DNA from: Platanthera guangdongensis
Lineage: Eukaryota > Streptophyta > Magnoliopsida > Asparagales > Orchidaceae
NCBI GenBank assembly: GCA_039583875.1
Contig: CM077166.1
Location: 87,914,564 to 87,978,563 of the forward strand
Direction of reading: 5' to 3'
DNA: 64,000 nt
In this document: piece after piece, positions 21,065 through 33,541 of the stretch
Numbering within the stretch: the stretch's first letter is position 1
Layout of the letters: each line of letters opens with the position of its first letter
Notes under the pieces: model-generated
The model's input: the letters and a program-made list of their open reading frames with translations, nothing else
Database searches by the model: none
What the model was told of the DNA's origin: nothing
Made by a program: the position numbers and the translations under genes

Positions 21065-23072
21065 ATGGCCCAAAACAAAGATTATGCTAGCACCAGACCT
21101 CCAGTGTACAATCTGTCTAAGTTTGCACTTTGGAAAGCAAGTATTAGATTATACATGAATTCTATTGACGAGGACATTTTTAATTCTATTTTGACAGTTT
21201 GTCCAAGACCTCCAGAGAACACAAGCACAAATGTTGTTCCACCTCCATCAGGAACAGATGCTGATATCAAGAAGTGGAAGGTAGCTGATGCAAAGGCTAT
21301 GAATATCTTAGCCCAGACCATGACTGATGACATCTTTCAAAAGGTGGCTGAATGTAATTCAGCAAAGGAAATCTGGGATAAACTCTCTGAAATAGTCTCA
21401 GGCTCAGCTGATGAAAGAAAGGACAAGAGATCCCACCTCATATCTCAATATGAGAATTTCAAGAAGGGAGAAGCTGAGTCATTTGGAGATATGTACAATA
21501 GACTCAGTCTGATAGTTAGTGAACTCAGGACTTTGGATAAGGAGATATCACTAACTGAACTAAATGATAAAATCCTAATGTGCTTTCCAAGCACTTGGGA
21601 TTCAAGAATCTGGCCAATCAAGGATGCCAGAAGTTTGAATGAGATCACCACAGAAGCTCTCTTGGGCAAGCTCAAATCTTATGAGCTGCTAATTAAGAAC
21701 AGAGAAGAAGAGCAGAAGGCTACCTCACCAGCCACATGGACAGAAAAGATAATAGCTTTCAAAGCAACTGAAGATCAGCCTGAAGACAAAGTCACAAACA
21801 ATGATGAGCTGCTCAGTCTATTGGCCAAAAGATTTTACAAGATGGCTAGAAAGGACTTCAGAAAGAGATCATACAAGGAGCATGATAAGCCAAGGTATGA
21901 TAAGTCAAATAATAAAGAAATTGTCTGCTTTGGTTGCAGGAAACCCGGGCACATTGTACCTGACTGTCCAGAAAACAAAAACAAGGACAGAACGGACAAG
22001 AAAGAAAGAAGAAGAGAGAAAGACCTCAAGAAGAATGGAAATGGCAAACCCTCCTCAAGCAAGAACAAACACACAAGGAAGGGATTTGTTGCTGAATCCT
22101 GGAGTGAAACTGAAGAGGAGTCAGAAGCTTCATCCAGCTCCAGTGATGATGAAGATGATGCAGAAGAGAAGGAGTTCTGCATAATGTCAATAAATGTCTC
22201 TCAACACAATTCACATGAAGAAGAGTCAGAGTCAAAGACTTAACTTGAAGAAGACCAGGTAATTAGTTCTTTTTATTTCAATTCAGAGGACTTTACATCT
22301 AAGTTTAAAGCATTATGTTTAGACTTGCTAAAATCTGAGAAGGAAATTATTTCCCTCAGAAATCATTTATCTGAACATAATATCTTAAAGTCAGAAAACC
22401 TCAAACTCTCTGAAGAGTTGGAGTGTTGTAGGGAGCAGATAGCTTCACTGAAAGGTGAGCTATCAGAGGCCAAGAAGCTTGAAGAATCCCTTAATGGGAG
22501 AAGTATCAAGTTGATGGACATCACAAGCACAGTGAACTCTAGATTCAATAGTACACTGGGCTTGGGTGCTTCATCCAGCCAACCTATAGTTCTTACAACC
22601 CCAATCAAGTTTATTTCTAATAAAGGGAAGGGAGTTGTAGAGGTAGCTAGGAAAAATTTTGATCTGCCTAAGAAAACTAAGTTCCAGTAGAAATCGTCAA
22701 ACGGAGCTCGACGATCGCCGAACGCAGATCGACGATCTCAGGCAAAATCGTCGAACTCAGGTCGACGATCTCTAATTCCTGAACTCTGCCATAGTCGATC
22801 GTCGAACGGAGCTCGATGATCTGACCCAAGATCGTCGAACGCAGCTCCACGATCGTCGAACAGAGATCAGAGCTTTGGAAATTCTTTCAAGGGTAAATCA
22901 AAATCCAATCCTAGGGGTTTTCATCCCAAAGCTTTAACCCTAATACTGAATGGATAATACCTCCAAGGAGATATCATCCTGAAGGTTATAAGAGTCAACC
23001 TCGGATGTCTTTTATTTCTGAGTTTAAAGGTTATCAACCTAGGCCCAAGGTAAACTGGGTCAAAAACAAGTG
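21065..23072 (+). pseudogene. Gag of Copia-2
   Basis: It starts MAQNKDYASTRPP and has FALWKASIRLYMNS, then a UBN2/copia-type Gag body (EIWDKLSEI, LTELNDKILMCFPSTWDSR) and one zinc knuckle, CFGCRKPGHIVPDC, at about residues 295-308. An acidic stretch ends at a TAA (22241-22243); the same frame then runs on to TAG at 22688-22690. A palindrome array is read in the same frame. After a shift near 22950 a Gag tail is visible in another frame (SFISEFKGYQPRPKVNWVKN). No second knuckle is seen, unlike Copia-1 and Copia-3. Confidence 0.88.
22691..22870 (+). repeat. TCGTCGA/TCGACGA array inside the gag frame of Copia-2
   Basis: About six to seven inverted-pair units of the same kind as in the LTR lie between the Gag body and protease. 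In the gag frame they read as Arg/Ser/Asn-rich repeats such as KSSNGARRSPNADRRS and PRSSNAAPRSSN, with one stop. A block resembling the regulatory array therefore sits in coding sequence. Confidence 0.65.
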
Positions 23073-23083
23073 AATTATTTTAT

Positions 23084-24644
23084 GTGCAGGTGAAAACCTA
23101 TCCAACATCTAACCAACAATGGTACTTGGATAGTGGGTGCTCTAAGCACATGAGAGGAAACAAGGATAACCCCACATCCTTTAAAGCCAATCTTGGACCC
23201 AAAGTTATTTTTGGTGATTCAAACTTTGGACAAACTAAAGGATATGGTGTAGTCCAAATTGGGACAGTGACATTTAAGAAGGTAGCCTATGTGGAAGGAC
23301 TGAAGCATAATTTGATAAGTATCAGTCAGCTATGTGATGAAGGCTATCAGGTGACTTTCAGCAAAGCTTTATGCAAGATAGTGTCAGAGGACAACACAAC
23401 TGTGTTGACAGGTAAAAGGAAAGGTAACATCTACCTAGTAGATTTTCTTTCAACTGATGTAGACATTTGTCTATTTAATTCTGTCTGTAGACCAAATGTT
23501 TTATGGCATAAGAGACTAGGACATTTAAACCTTAGAACTATTGCTAGGCTATCCAAGGACAACCTTGTTAGAGGACTACCTTCTGGCCCCTACAAGAAGG
23601 AAGGACTCTGCAAGGCTTGTCAATTAGGCAAGCAAACTAAAAATAGCTTCAAGTTACTTAATAAGAGTGATTCACCTAGGATCTTGTATCTATTACACAT
23701 GGATCGTTTTGGACCCATTACAGTACAAAGCCTAGGACGGAAATCTTACACCTTAGTAGTTGTAGATGACTTCTCTAGATTTATATGGGTGTTCTTTCTG
23801 AGGAAGAAGTCTGATAACTTTAAGTGTTTGACAGAGTTTCTCAAATGTATACAGATTGAGTTCAATACTCACATTGCCCTGATCAGAAGTGATCATGGGA
23901 CATAGTTTGATTCTCTTCTTATGCAAGAGTTCTGTCAGAGTGAAGGGATCAGGCATACTTTCTCAGCTCCTAGAACTCCTCAACAAAATGGGGTAGCTGA
24001 AAGGAAAAAATAGAACCCTTATTGAATCTGCCACTACATTATTGTCAGATGCTCACCTTCCTCTATCTTTTTGGGCAGAGGCAGTGAACACCTCCAACTA
24101 TGTGCTGAATAGAAGTTTAATACATAAACAAAAGGGTAAGACTCCCTATGAATTACTCAAAGGGAAGAAACCTAAAGTTGATTATTTTAGAATTTTTGGT
24201 TGTATTTGCTATATACATAATAATGACAAGAGATATTTAGCAAAATTTCAAGCTAAAGCTGATGAAGGTGTGTTTCTGAGATACTCCATGATCAGCAAGG
24301 CTTATAGGGTTTATAATAAATCATCTCTTAAAATTGAAGAAACTGTTCACATATCATTTGATGAATCTAACATATCTTTCAAGGAGAAGAACACTTCTAC
24401 CATAGAACCTTTGTAGGAACATTCTCTTGTTGAAGACTTGAACAAGTTACAGGTTACTCAAAAAGAGGAAAGCAGTGAAGATGAAGAAAGCATTCAACAT
24501 ATTGAAGAGAGACAACATGAAGAGCCAGTTGTTGTACCACAAGAGGAAACAACAACACAGGTTGGTGAACAATCAACACCCTCTGTTGATTTAGTAACAT
24601 CAAGAGACCATCCAATTTCCCATAATTGGAGACCTCTCAGCTAG
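23084..24644 (+). pseudogene. Protease and integrase of Copia-2
   Basis: WYLDSGCSKHMRG gives the protease active site. Pre-integrase (VLWHKRLGHLN, CKACQLGKQT) and integrase acids follow in HMDRFGP and RSDHGT, then a TAG replaces the Glu before FDS (23903-23905). SAPRTPQQNGVAERK supplies the third acid. An extra A in an A-run near 24005 shifts the frame; it resumes with LPLSFWAEAVNTSNYVLNRS and RIFGCICYI. Further stops lie at 24414 and 24642. All domains are in normal copia order. Confidence 0.9.
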
Positions 24645-24645
24645 T

Positions 24646-26241
24646 GTGCAAACTAGAAATCAGGTCATCCAAAACCTGTTGCACACTTGCTTCCTATCTC
24701 AAATTGAACCTCAGTCCATTCAAGATGCAGAGCAAGATCCACACTGGATCATTGCAATGCAAGAAGAGTTGCATCAATTTGAAAGGAACAAAGTTTGGGA
24801 ACTAGTGCCAAAGCCTAAGGATCACTCCATTGTTGGAACAAAGTGGGTGTTCAGAAACAAATTGGATGATCAAGGAGTAATTGTAAGGAACAAGGTAAGG
24901 CTATTTGCTCAAGGATACTCTCAAGAAGAAGGAATAGACTATGACCAGACTTTTGAACCAGTTGCAAGATTGGAAGCCATCAGAATCTTCTTAGCTTATG
25001 AAGCACACAAAGGATTCAAGGTATATCAGATGGATGTAAAAAGTACATTTCTCAATGGAGACATCAAAGAAGAAGTCTATGTCAGACAACCTCCAGGTTT
25101 TATCTCTCAAACTTATCCTGATTATGTTTTTAAGTTGAACAAAGCATTATATGGTCTCAAGCAAGCTCCTAGAGCATGGTATAAGACCCTAGCATGCTTC
25201 CTTCTGGAAAATGGATTTATATGGGGTAGAGTAGACCAAACTCTTTTTATTAGAACCCATAAGTCTCATACCCTACTAGTATAGATTTATGTAGATGATA
25301 TTATTTTTGGTTCTACTGATTCAAATTTGTGCAGAAGGTTCTCCAACCTGATGCACTCTAAATTTGAAACGAGTAGCATTGGTGAGCTATCCTTCTTTCT
25401 AGGATTGCAAGTCAAACAACATGTTGAAGGCATCTTCATTTCTCAAACCAAGTATGCAAATGAATTGGTTAAGAAATTTGGTATGTCTGAAGCATCTTGC
25501 ATGAAAACACCTATGCCTACTAATGTTGTATTGGATGCTGATGAACATGGGAAACCTGTTGATCAGACAACATATAGAGCAATGATTGGCTCTTTACTGT
25601 ACCTTACAGCCAGTAGACCAGATATAATGTTTGCTACATGTATATGTGCTAGATTCCAAGTAAGATTTAGAGAGTCACACCTAACATTAGTAAAAAGGAT
25701 TCTCAGGTATGTTAAAAGTTGTCCAATTCTAGGTCTCTGGTATCCAAAAGATTCAGCATTTGAATTAACTGGATTTTCTGATGCTGATTATGCTGGATGC
25801 AGAATTGACAGGAAAAGCACCAGTGGAACTTGTCAGTTCCTTAGTGACAGTCTTGTCTCTTGGTTTTGCAAGAAACAAACTTCTGTGTCAACTTTAACTA
25901 CTGAAGCTGAATATATGGCTGCAGGTAGTTGTTCTTGACAAATATTGTGGATTCAAAACAAACTCCTAAACTATGGCTATAACTTAGAGAAGTCTAAAAT
26001 CTTTTGTGATAACACTAGTGCTATTTCTATAGCTCAAAATCCAGTCCTCCATAGTAGGACAAAACACATAGAGATTAGACATCACTTCTTAAGGGATAAT
26101 GTTGAGAAGAATAAAATTGAACTTCAATATATCCCAACTGATTTGCAGAGGGGAGATATTTTCACCAAACCCTTGGATGAAAAGAAACACACCTTCTTCC
26201 TAAATCAGTTAGGAATGTTAGATGGAGGATGTCTAAAATAA
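24646..26241 (+). pseudogene. Reverse transcriptase and RNase H of Copia-2
   Basis: RT blocks are [42 protein letters not shown] and [14 protein letters not shown] at 25282-25284 precedes IYVDD, where related elements have Gln or Glu. RNase H shows GFSDADYAGC, DRKSTSGTCQFL and TEAEYMAA, then a TGA at 25936-25938. SRTKHIEIRHHFLRD and GDIFTKPLDE follow, and the frame ends at 26241. Everything is in one frame apart from the stops, so this is a recent-looking pseudogene. Confidence 0.9.
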
Positions 26242-26330
26242 TATCCAAGATTTTAAAAGTTTAAAAATTGACCAAGACTAGGCAAACATCTTGATTTTTC
26301 TAAGTGTCTAGAGTGTATTTCTGGTCTCTG

Positions 26331-26605
26331 AGCTGCGCTCGATGATTTTCCCCCAGATCGTCGAACGAAGATCGATGATTTCCGAAATCATCGACCTGAG
26401 TTCAGCACTATCTTCCGGTCAACGATCGTCGAACGGCGCTCGATGATTTTGTTCTCCGAACTATCGTCGAACGGAGCTCGACGCCCTCCAATATCGTCGA
26501 ACGGAGATCGACGATATTGAAGACCTTTCAGATTCCTTTAGAAGGCTCGATCGTCGAACTGAGTTCAACGATCTTTCCTTTTCTGCGTCGAACCCTAATA
26601 TAAAA
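26331..26605 (+). promoter_or_regulatory. Candidate internal promoter of Copia-2: palindrome array plus TATA
   Basis: Five to six TCGTCGA/TCGACGA units (26331-26573) lie between pol and the extra ORF. TATAAAA follows at 26599-26605, then a CT-rich leader and the ORF start at 26721, 122 bp downstream. A pyrimidine-rich tract ending TTTTTGCAG just before the ATG also resembles a splice acceptor, so a spliced transcript is an alternative. Confidence 0.55.
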
Positions 26606-26720
26606 TTCATTTTTCGCCGTCGTTCTCTCTTTGTGCCTTCGTTCTCTCTGCAAAAATTTCTCTTTCCCTCTAAACATCTCGACACTTGGTCGTTTTGTTT
26701 GTTGATTTTTGCAGGTAACC

Positions 26721-29700
26721 ATGGTCGTCTCTGTTGCTGTTCTAGCCGCAATGAAATTCGATGCCGGATTTGACATTGACATGGAGTCTTTCAGCACCAC
26801 TGATCAAGTTTTTCAAGATATTCTGGAACTATTCAAGGAGTAGAAGCTTGTTACAATCATGTCGACAAGAATCAAGTTGGCTGGTGATGAGATTAAGGAG
26901 TGGGTCTACACTGCCCACAACCAGGACCAAAACACAGTAGTTGGTTCCATTTCTGGAACCTAGGTACCCTTGACTCTAGCCATTCTGACAGAAGTTTTTG
27001 AGTTAAGTTTTGGAAGAGATTCTGCTGATTTGTCTGGAGAGGAATTTTCTGATTTGCTTGCAAGAATGGGTCACTCTAATGCTAACCCTAGCAAGCTGCT
27101 GAAGAAGAACCTAGCTGTGGAATACAGGTTCTTAGCTGATGTAGTAGGAAAAGTTCTGTTGGCCAAGCACTCAGCACATGATACTATCTCTAGGTATCAT
27201 CTGTGCTTGATGGGAGCCATTATGGATAAGATGCAATTGAACTGGGGAGACGTCTTCTTTGACCTGATTAAGAAGAAAATCAATAAGAACTTTGTGAATT
27301 TTGGGAGGATCCTAGGGATCTTTCTCCACAACAGATGCCCTGAACTGCTTGTATCATCTGGGATACACACCAATGCATCAAAGAGATGGTCCTATGCCCT
27401 CTTTGGCAAATGGGACAGGCAGATAACAAAGCCCAGCAGGCCTTCTGCAAGCACAACTTCAGGCACCAGGACTGTAATAGTCTCTTCCCCTCAAGTCTCT
27501 GCCCGTGTAGATGACTTGCCTGCTGTTGCTTCTCCTCCTCCTCCAACTCTTATTCCATCTCCACCAGTCACATCCACTATTCCAATCTCATCCACAATTA
27601 TTATCTCAAGCCCATCTCCAACATCAAGTCCATCTCCAATCCCAACTCTTCCAATACCAGAAGAAGTATTCCATCCATTACACCACTACCCTCAACCAGA
27701 CCTTGATACATCATCCAACATTCCCTCTTTCAATCTTCTTGATGATTCCTTCATGGATGACTCACCTTCATCTCCTCCTGATCTACCCTCCTCATCTACT
27801 TCCTATCAACAGCTTTTACAAGACATTATTGATCAACCCACTTTCACACCCTCTATCTCCATACCACTGTCTTCCATCTCCACAATCCCCACAGCTCAAC
27901 CTTCACTTCCCCCATACACCAGCTCTCAACCACCATCACCTGTTGCTCCACCTACATCCCTCTCTACCTCTGCTCCAGTCCCTGCTGAGCAAGTAGACAT
28001 TCCAACCCTAGCTGACCAACTGTATGAACTGATAGCTCCCAGGTTATCACTTCTATTGGAGACCTCCTTGGCTCCACTTCTTCAGTCAGTGGCAGCCCTT
28101 TCTGCTAGGCTATCCTCTCTATTTCCTCAGGCAATCCCTTCATCAGTGTGCCTTGATCCAGCCTTCTCTGAATCTAGGCAGGGGGAGATGCCTAATGAAG
28201 TGGTGAAATTGCCTGCTGTTTCTTCAGTTGTTGCTGCTGCTGCTACTGTTACCCCAAATCAAGCTCCAGTTTCACCTCCTCCTGTTGCAATCTTTTCAGT
28301 AGACCTCAGGTCCCTGCTCTTAGATTTTGATTCCATTTATTTCAGTTGTCTTCCAGAGAAAGTTACAGTCCAGCCCTCAGAGGATCTTTCCAAGGTCATT
28401 GTGCCCTTCTCTAGCTATGACACCAGCATTATTCATTCATTCATAAATACAGTTTATACTGCTGAGCCTTCTGGTTCCAGCAATACTGCTGCTACTCCTG
28501 CTGAGAATATTACTGCTATTTCTGTTACTGTTGTTGTCAGTGATGATGCTGATGCTGTTCCAATTTCTGATGATATGCAAACAGAGGCATATGACTTTGA
28601 GTCTACTGTTCCTGCTATTATTACTGATGCTGAGGTTCCTGTATCTGAAAGTAGTGTTACTAAAAAAGTTCTATCTGAATCTGTTGCTGCTCCAGCTGAT
28701 ACTGTTATTACTGCTGATATACCTTCTAAGAGTGCTGCTCCTGAGACTTCTGTATCTGTTGTTACTAATGATACTGCTACAACTTCTGTTGTTACTAGTG
28801 CTGTATCTGCTGCTGTCACCACTGCTGTTTCATCTGCTCCAACCCAACTTCAAAAAGATTATTTGAAAAATATTGATACTTTATATGATGAGCAAAGTTC
28901 TGAAAGTGATGAATTCAGGACTGATTCTGATAATTCTTCTGCCACCATAGCCATGAAAAGAAAGGCAAGGAGCAAAGCTATGAAAATGGTGCCTCCAGCC
29001 AAAGTCAAGGACACTAATGATATTCCTTATTACATTCTTCATGACTGCCCCATTACTGAGCATTGGATGCAGTATTCCAAGAAGCAACTTAAACCTATGA
29101 AGAAGAAGAGAAAGTATGAAAAAGGATCTTCTCAGTTCCATCATCCTCATCCTCCTCCACCACCTCCTCCTGATGCAGGTGCAGGTGGAAGCGCAGCTGC
29201 TCAACCTTATGCTAAAAGCCAAACCCCCTATCAGCCTCATGCAAGATCTCATTATATGGGAAGCCAGTCCAGAGGTTCTCAATCTAGAAGAGGAAGTTAT
29301 AGAGGAAGCTAAAGTGAATTCCAAGTCTACTCAAAAGGCTATTCAAGGCAACATCCATACTCCAGGGAAGGACAAGCTTCATCAGACACAACTTCAGGTC
29401 CTTTTCCCTATAAGTTAAAAGAAGTAGTCTCATCCAGAGCTCCTCTAGATAATCCATCAAACAGATATGAGCCTCCAGTGCCCTTTGAAGATCCAGAAAA
29501 TAACCCTACTACATGGACTTCCAGGATGAAAGAGCTAGCTGCTCTGGATCAAATTAAGAAAGCTAAAGAGAAAGGCAGAGATTCCTCAAACATTACTACA
29601 TTATCTGAACAAAGAAAGAAAGAACTGGAAAGATATGCTTCAAGCAAATTCTTTGACTCTGATAGATATATGGAGCTGCATCCTGAAGCTGTGGTTCCCA

Positions 29701-29807
29701 GGCACAAACAGCAAACTTCTCTAGGTGCAGCAGATGATAGAAGGTCAAAAAAAGAAGCTTTTAACCCTAATAGAGAAATCAAACTTATAAAGAGCAAGGA
29801 GAAATAA
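26721..29807 (+). pseudogene. Extra 3' ORF (envelope-like) of Copia-2
   Basis: One frame of about 1029 codons runs from the ATG at 26721 to TAA 29807, with three in-frame stops (near 26841, near 26961 and at 29310). The N-terminal part (LAVEYRFLADVVGKVLLAKH, then SRYHLCLMGAIMDKM) aligns with Copia-1 KFLVDVIGKILLCKTHSIRD. A long Pro/Ser/Thr-rich, low-complexity centre follows (27430-28850), with many Thr-Ala-Val repeats. Basic blocks KRKARSKAMK and KPMKKKRKYEKGSS lie near 28960 and 29095-29135. The C-terminus is charged. No clear signal peptide or membrane helix is visible. The conserved KKKRKY suggests nuclear targeting or nucleic-acid binding; this is inference. Confidence 0.75.
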
Positions 29808-29963
29808 TAATTATGTAAGGTGACAAATATTCTGTTTTCTGATTTCTGTCTGGGATATTATATATATGTGCTTCTGCAATGTCCTGCTTATTGCATTTCT
29901 GTATTGTTGCTTTGTATGTTGTTATTTAATTTTTCTATGTTCTGTAAATAGTAATCCTAACCC

Positions 29964-29977
29964 AAATAGGGTGAGAT
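29964..29977 (+). other. Polypurine tract of Copia-2
   Basis: AAATAGGGTGAGAT abuts the 3' LTR. It differs by one base from the tract of Copia-1. Confidence 0.8.
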
Positions 29978-31549
29978 TGTTGGAACACCCTATTACTAAT
30001 TTGGGTCAGGATCACTATGTCTCTAGGAAACCTATTTTTGACCTCATTGTATAGATCTAAAGGTCAATTAGGATTGAGTCTAAGGGTTAGTAGTTAGGTT
30101 TGGAAGCTGCCCTCAGGACCAAGGATTTTCAGTTTGGAGACTAAGTCATATCGTCGAGCTCAGTACGACGAATCGTCAAACTCCAATCGATGATCGTCTA
30201 GCTTAACTTCGACGAATCGTCGAACTCCATTCGACGATCGCTGAGCTCAACTTCAACAAATCGTCGAACTCCATTCGACGATCTTCGAGCTCAGTTCGAC
30301 GATCTTGACTCAGTATTGATTCTCTATCTCTGAGCTTAGTTCGACGATAGTTGAGCTCAGATCGACGATCTCTGTTGCTATCTAAGTCCAAATCGCTGAG
30401 CTCAGTTCGACGTTTTTCTGAAGAGTTAAAGGATTTTCAAGATTCAAATTCAGAACAGTTAAGGAGTTTGTCAGCAATTAATTCAGAAGATTTTCTAGCC
30501 GTTTTCATTTATTCTGGACCAAGTTTCAAGGGATTATCAAGGAATGTTTCTTTGGACTTTCCCCTAGAAGACAATTGCAATTAAGGAAGTCAATTAATGA
30601 CAGACCAACGACTATTCTTGATAGAGGATCATTTTCTATTCAGAACCAGAGAATAAAACATAAGATTTTTGAATCTCTCTCACAACACAGACAAGAAGAA
30701 CGAGAAAAATATTATCTGGACAACATCTTTCTCAACACCAACTGTTCACAAGAGAAAGAGCTGTAGACATTCTCTGTCTAAAAGAATTCATACAAGAACA
30801 CACAACAAAAGGAGATCAACAATCTCAAATCTTCAGATCTCTTGTGATTCAAGTGTTCAAGGCCAACATCATTCAAGACTCCAGACACCTAACATTTCAG
30901 CTATTGCTGAAATCATCAATTGCTGGAGATCAATTTCTGAAGGCCTATCACCATACAGCAAAGCTTCATTTCCTCAACATCTCAAGAACTCAGGGGGAGC
31001 TTTGACAACATAAAATCTACATAGTCTTCTCAGCTGCTCTGAGAAAGAGAAGACTTCCATCACTCTCTCATCCACATCTCTGTAAAGGGTTTTTCAAACC
31101 CCCTTCAAAAGTTTGTGCTTGGTTTTTGAGCACCTTATCAAAAGCTCATTGGTGGCAAGACACCTGATCAAAAAATCTGATTTGGTTTTTGAGCACCTTA
31201 TCAAAAGTTCATTGATGCCCAGGACACCTGATTAACTCATCCTGCAGTGGATTCCTACCTAGGGTGGTAGAAGAGTGGATGTACCCAAGTTTAGGTGAAC
31301 CACTATAGCTCCTTGTGTCTTCTGGCTTGCTTGTCTTTATTTTTGTTTCTAGCTGTGATTGTTCTATGATTTGTTATGATCTGTGATTAGTTTCTTTTGT
31401 AGATTGTAATTAGATAACTGCTGTGTTTAGATTTATTATTTGCTTCCCTGTTCACTCAGATTGCAATAATTGTTGTAAAAACCTTTTAAGCACCATACTC
31501 TATTCACCCCCACCCCCTCTAGAGTATATCAGATCTAGCTGCACTTTCA
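29978..31549 (+). repeat. 3' LTR of Copia-2
   Basis: 1572 bp, same ends as the 5' LTR, followed by the CAATG duplication. It is shorter mainly because the palindrome array (30149-30413) lacks one unit. Confidence 0.92.
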
Positions 31550-33541
31550 CAATGATTCCTGAAGAACATGGTGTGTTTGTACATGGGCTGCCCTATTGAC
31601 ATTTGCACCCTTGTCATTCAGAATACTAGCCTTAAAGTGACCATGTGTAATGTCATGGTCAAACCTATTAGTAAGATGCACCACTTTTCTGAAGGAAATA
31701 GGGGTTTTGAATGCTAGTGGCTGAACTGGGGCTTTGCCTTTTCTTTTGGAATTAGCTGCCCTAGTTCTTCCCTTGAAACTTAATCATGTCTGTCCCTTTT
31801 CGTGAATGAAGTCATCAATCAAAGGTAAGACAGACTTTGGCTTTGAGAATTTAGCCACAAGTTCCTTTTCTCTTTGTAGTCTGACTTCTAGACCCTTGAT
31901 CTGATCATTTTTGAATGTAATTGTTCACATCTGAATAAAAGTTATATTTTTCAGCTTGACAACCTCATTCATCTTCTGATCCAGCAATTTTTCTGAATCA
32001 GATGCAGCCAACTTAAGAGCAGCAATTTCCTTAGCCTGGTTTTTGACAAGGTTTCTGCTTCTCTTAAGTGCATGCAAAAGATTACCATACTCATCAATAA
32101 GTTGATGAATATCCACTTCAGATTCTGAACCATCCACATCTCTTGATGCAGATGCTTCTGATTCTGATCCAACATATTAATCAAAAATTGATGAAAGGTT
32201 ATTTACCTTACTGGGACCAGACTGATCCTGGCACTAATCTTCTTCAGATATAACCATCAGCCCTTTACAATGAAGATCAACCCCATTAATAGAATCCATC
32301 ATTTACACTTATTCTGTCTCCTCTTCAGTTGTAAACAGTCCAATGTAGGCTTCAGCTTCAGTCTCAGCTTCAGAATCTGATGATGAGGAATCAGTCCAGC
32401 TTTTCTCCTTCTTTGCAACAAAGGATCTCTCCTTCTTGCCCTTTTTTGGCAGTTTCTTCTTGTCATTTGATTCCTTTATTTTGTCAGGACAGTCAGCGAC
32501 TACATGTCCAGGCCTGTTGCAACAATAGCATACAATCTTAGTAGAAGTTAATTTACTAGGTTTAGTGTCATACCTGTCATTTCTTGAAGATTTCCTTTTT
32601 TGATAATAATCATCCTTGGACTGTGAGGAGGATGGCTTGGATCTCCACTATTTTTTCTTTAAAAGTCTTTGAAATTACCTTGTGAAAGCAACAAAGTCTT
32701 CATCATAATTAAGGCTGTCTGATGTGTGATTGTCAGAATTTTCTCAGATGACTTCAGTAGCTTTCTTAGGAGGAGATGGATACATCCTCCTATCTTTCTT
32801 TGTGGTTTCAACCTTGAAGGCAACTGACTTCTCTTTGTATTCAGACTTATTGCTTTTCTCCTCCTCCTTTCTAGCAGTGAGCTGCTTCTCATAGGATAAG
32901 AGTTTTCCAAATAGAGTTGGTGGAGGTGTATCTACAAGCCTGGCCACCTCTCTGATAACACATATTTTAGTATCTCAGTCCTTGGTTAGAGATCTAAGAA
33001 ACTTATCATTGAGCTCATATTTACTAAAAACCATTCCATATGACATTAGCTCATTGACTATTCTGAAAAACTTCTTGTAGCACTCAGTTATATTGTCTGT
33101 TTTGTCTTGTCTAAAACATTCATATTCCTGATTAAGCATAGACCTCCTGTCTTCTCTCACTTCTTTATATCCCTCCATGTAGACAATCAAGGTGTCCCAC
33201 ATCTCCTTGGAGGTTTTGTAGTGAATCAAGTTTTGGAATGTTGAGTCATCTATAGCACTAACTTTTATGTTCTGTGCCCTCTTATCCATTGTAGCTAAGA
33301 TGATCTCATCCTTTGTCATTTCAGAATAATCTTTTGGAGTCCTGAGATTTGCATCAAGAACTGAGATTTTCATGGAAATGAATGACCCTTCTTTAACTGT
33401 AATATAGATTCTTGGCTCAGATGCTTCCATAAATAACTTGACTCTCTCTTTCCAAATACCAAAAATTTCTTTCCTACAGATAGGTAATTTCATGGATCCA
33501 AGTTCCTTGTGATTTTCTCCTGAACCAATTTTATCTAAATG
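31550..33541 (-). pseudogene. Copia gag fragment H, N-terminal and central part
   Basis: On the - strand, from about 33541, it reads Gag: KLPICRKEIFGIWKERVKLF, then EMWDTLIVYMEG, ELNDKFLRSLTKD and a stop (Trp to TGA). It continues in frame with LFGKLLSYEKQL, knuckle CYCCNRPGHVVADC (about 32530-32485), a charged coiled-coil stretch (32137-31925), and HGHFKASILNDKGAN before Copia-2 interrupts. Its lower half is at 19076-19342. The start codon region is fused to the extra ORF of Copia-3. Several stops make it inactive. Confidence 0.82.

Larger units (their letters stand above)
19343..31549 (+). mobile_element. SIRE/Maximus-type Ty1/copia element, complete but defective (Copia-2)
   Basis: A 12.2 kb element on the + strand inserted in the gag of H. 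It has LTRs of 1591 and 1572 bp, gag, pol in copia order, and a very long extra 3' ORF. It differs from Copia-1 and Copia-3 in sequence and uses a different palindrome family (TCGTCGA/TCGACGA). LTRs differ by a few percent plus about 20 bp in array length. Several stops and frameshifts inactivate it. Confidence 0.93.

Noticed and set aside
27511..27996. 161-codon ORF and other frames within 27280-28870
   Set aside because: They are shadow frames of the low-complexity Pro/Ser/Thr-rich part of the Copia-2 extra ORF.
28531..28866. Leu-rich ORF resembling membrane segments
   Set aside because: It is the alternative frame of GTT/GCT/ACT codon repeats in the extra ORF, so the hydrophobicity is a composition artefact.
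26721..29807. Calling the extra ORF a retroviral envelope
   Set aside because: No signal peptide, cleavage site or transmembrane helix could be seen; the name envelope-like is kept only as the usual family label.
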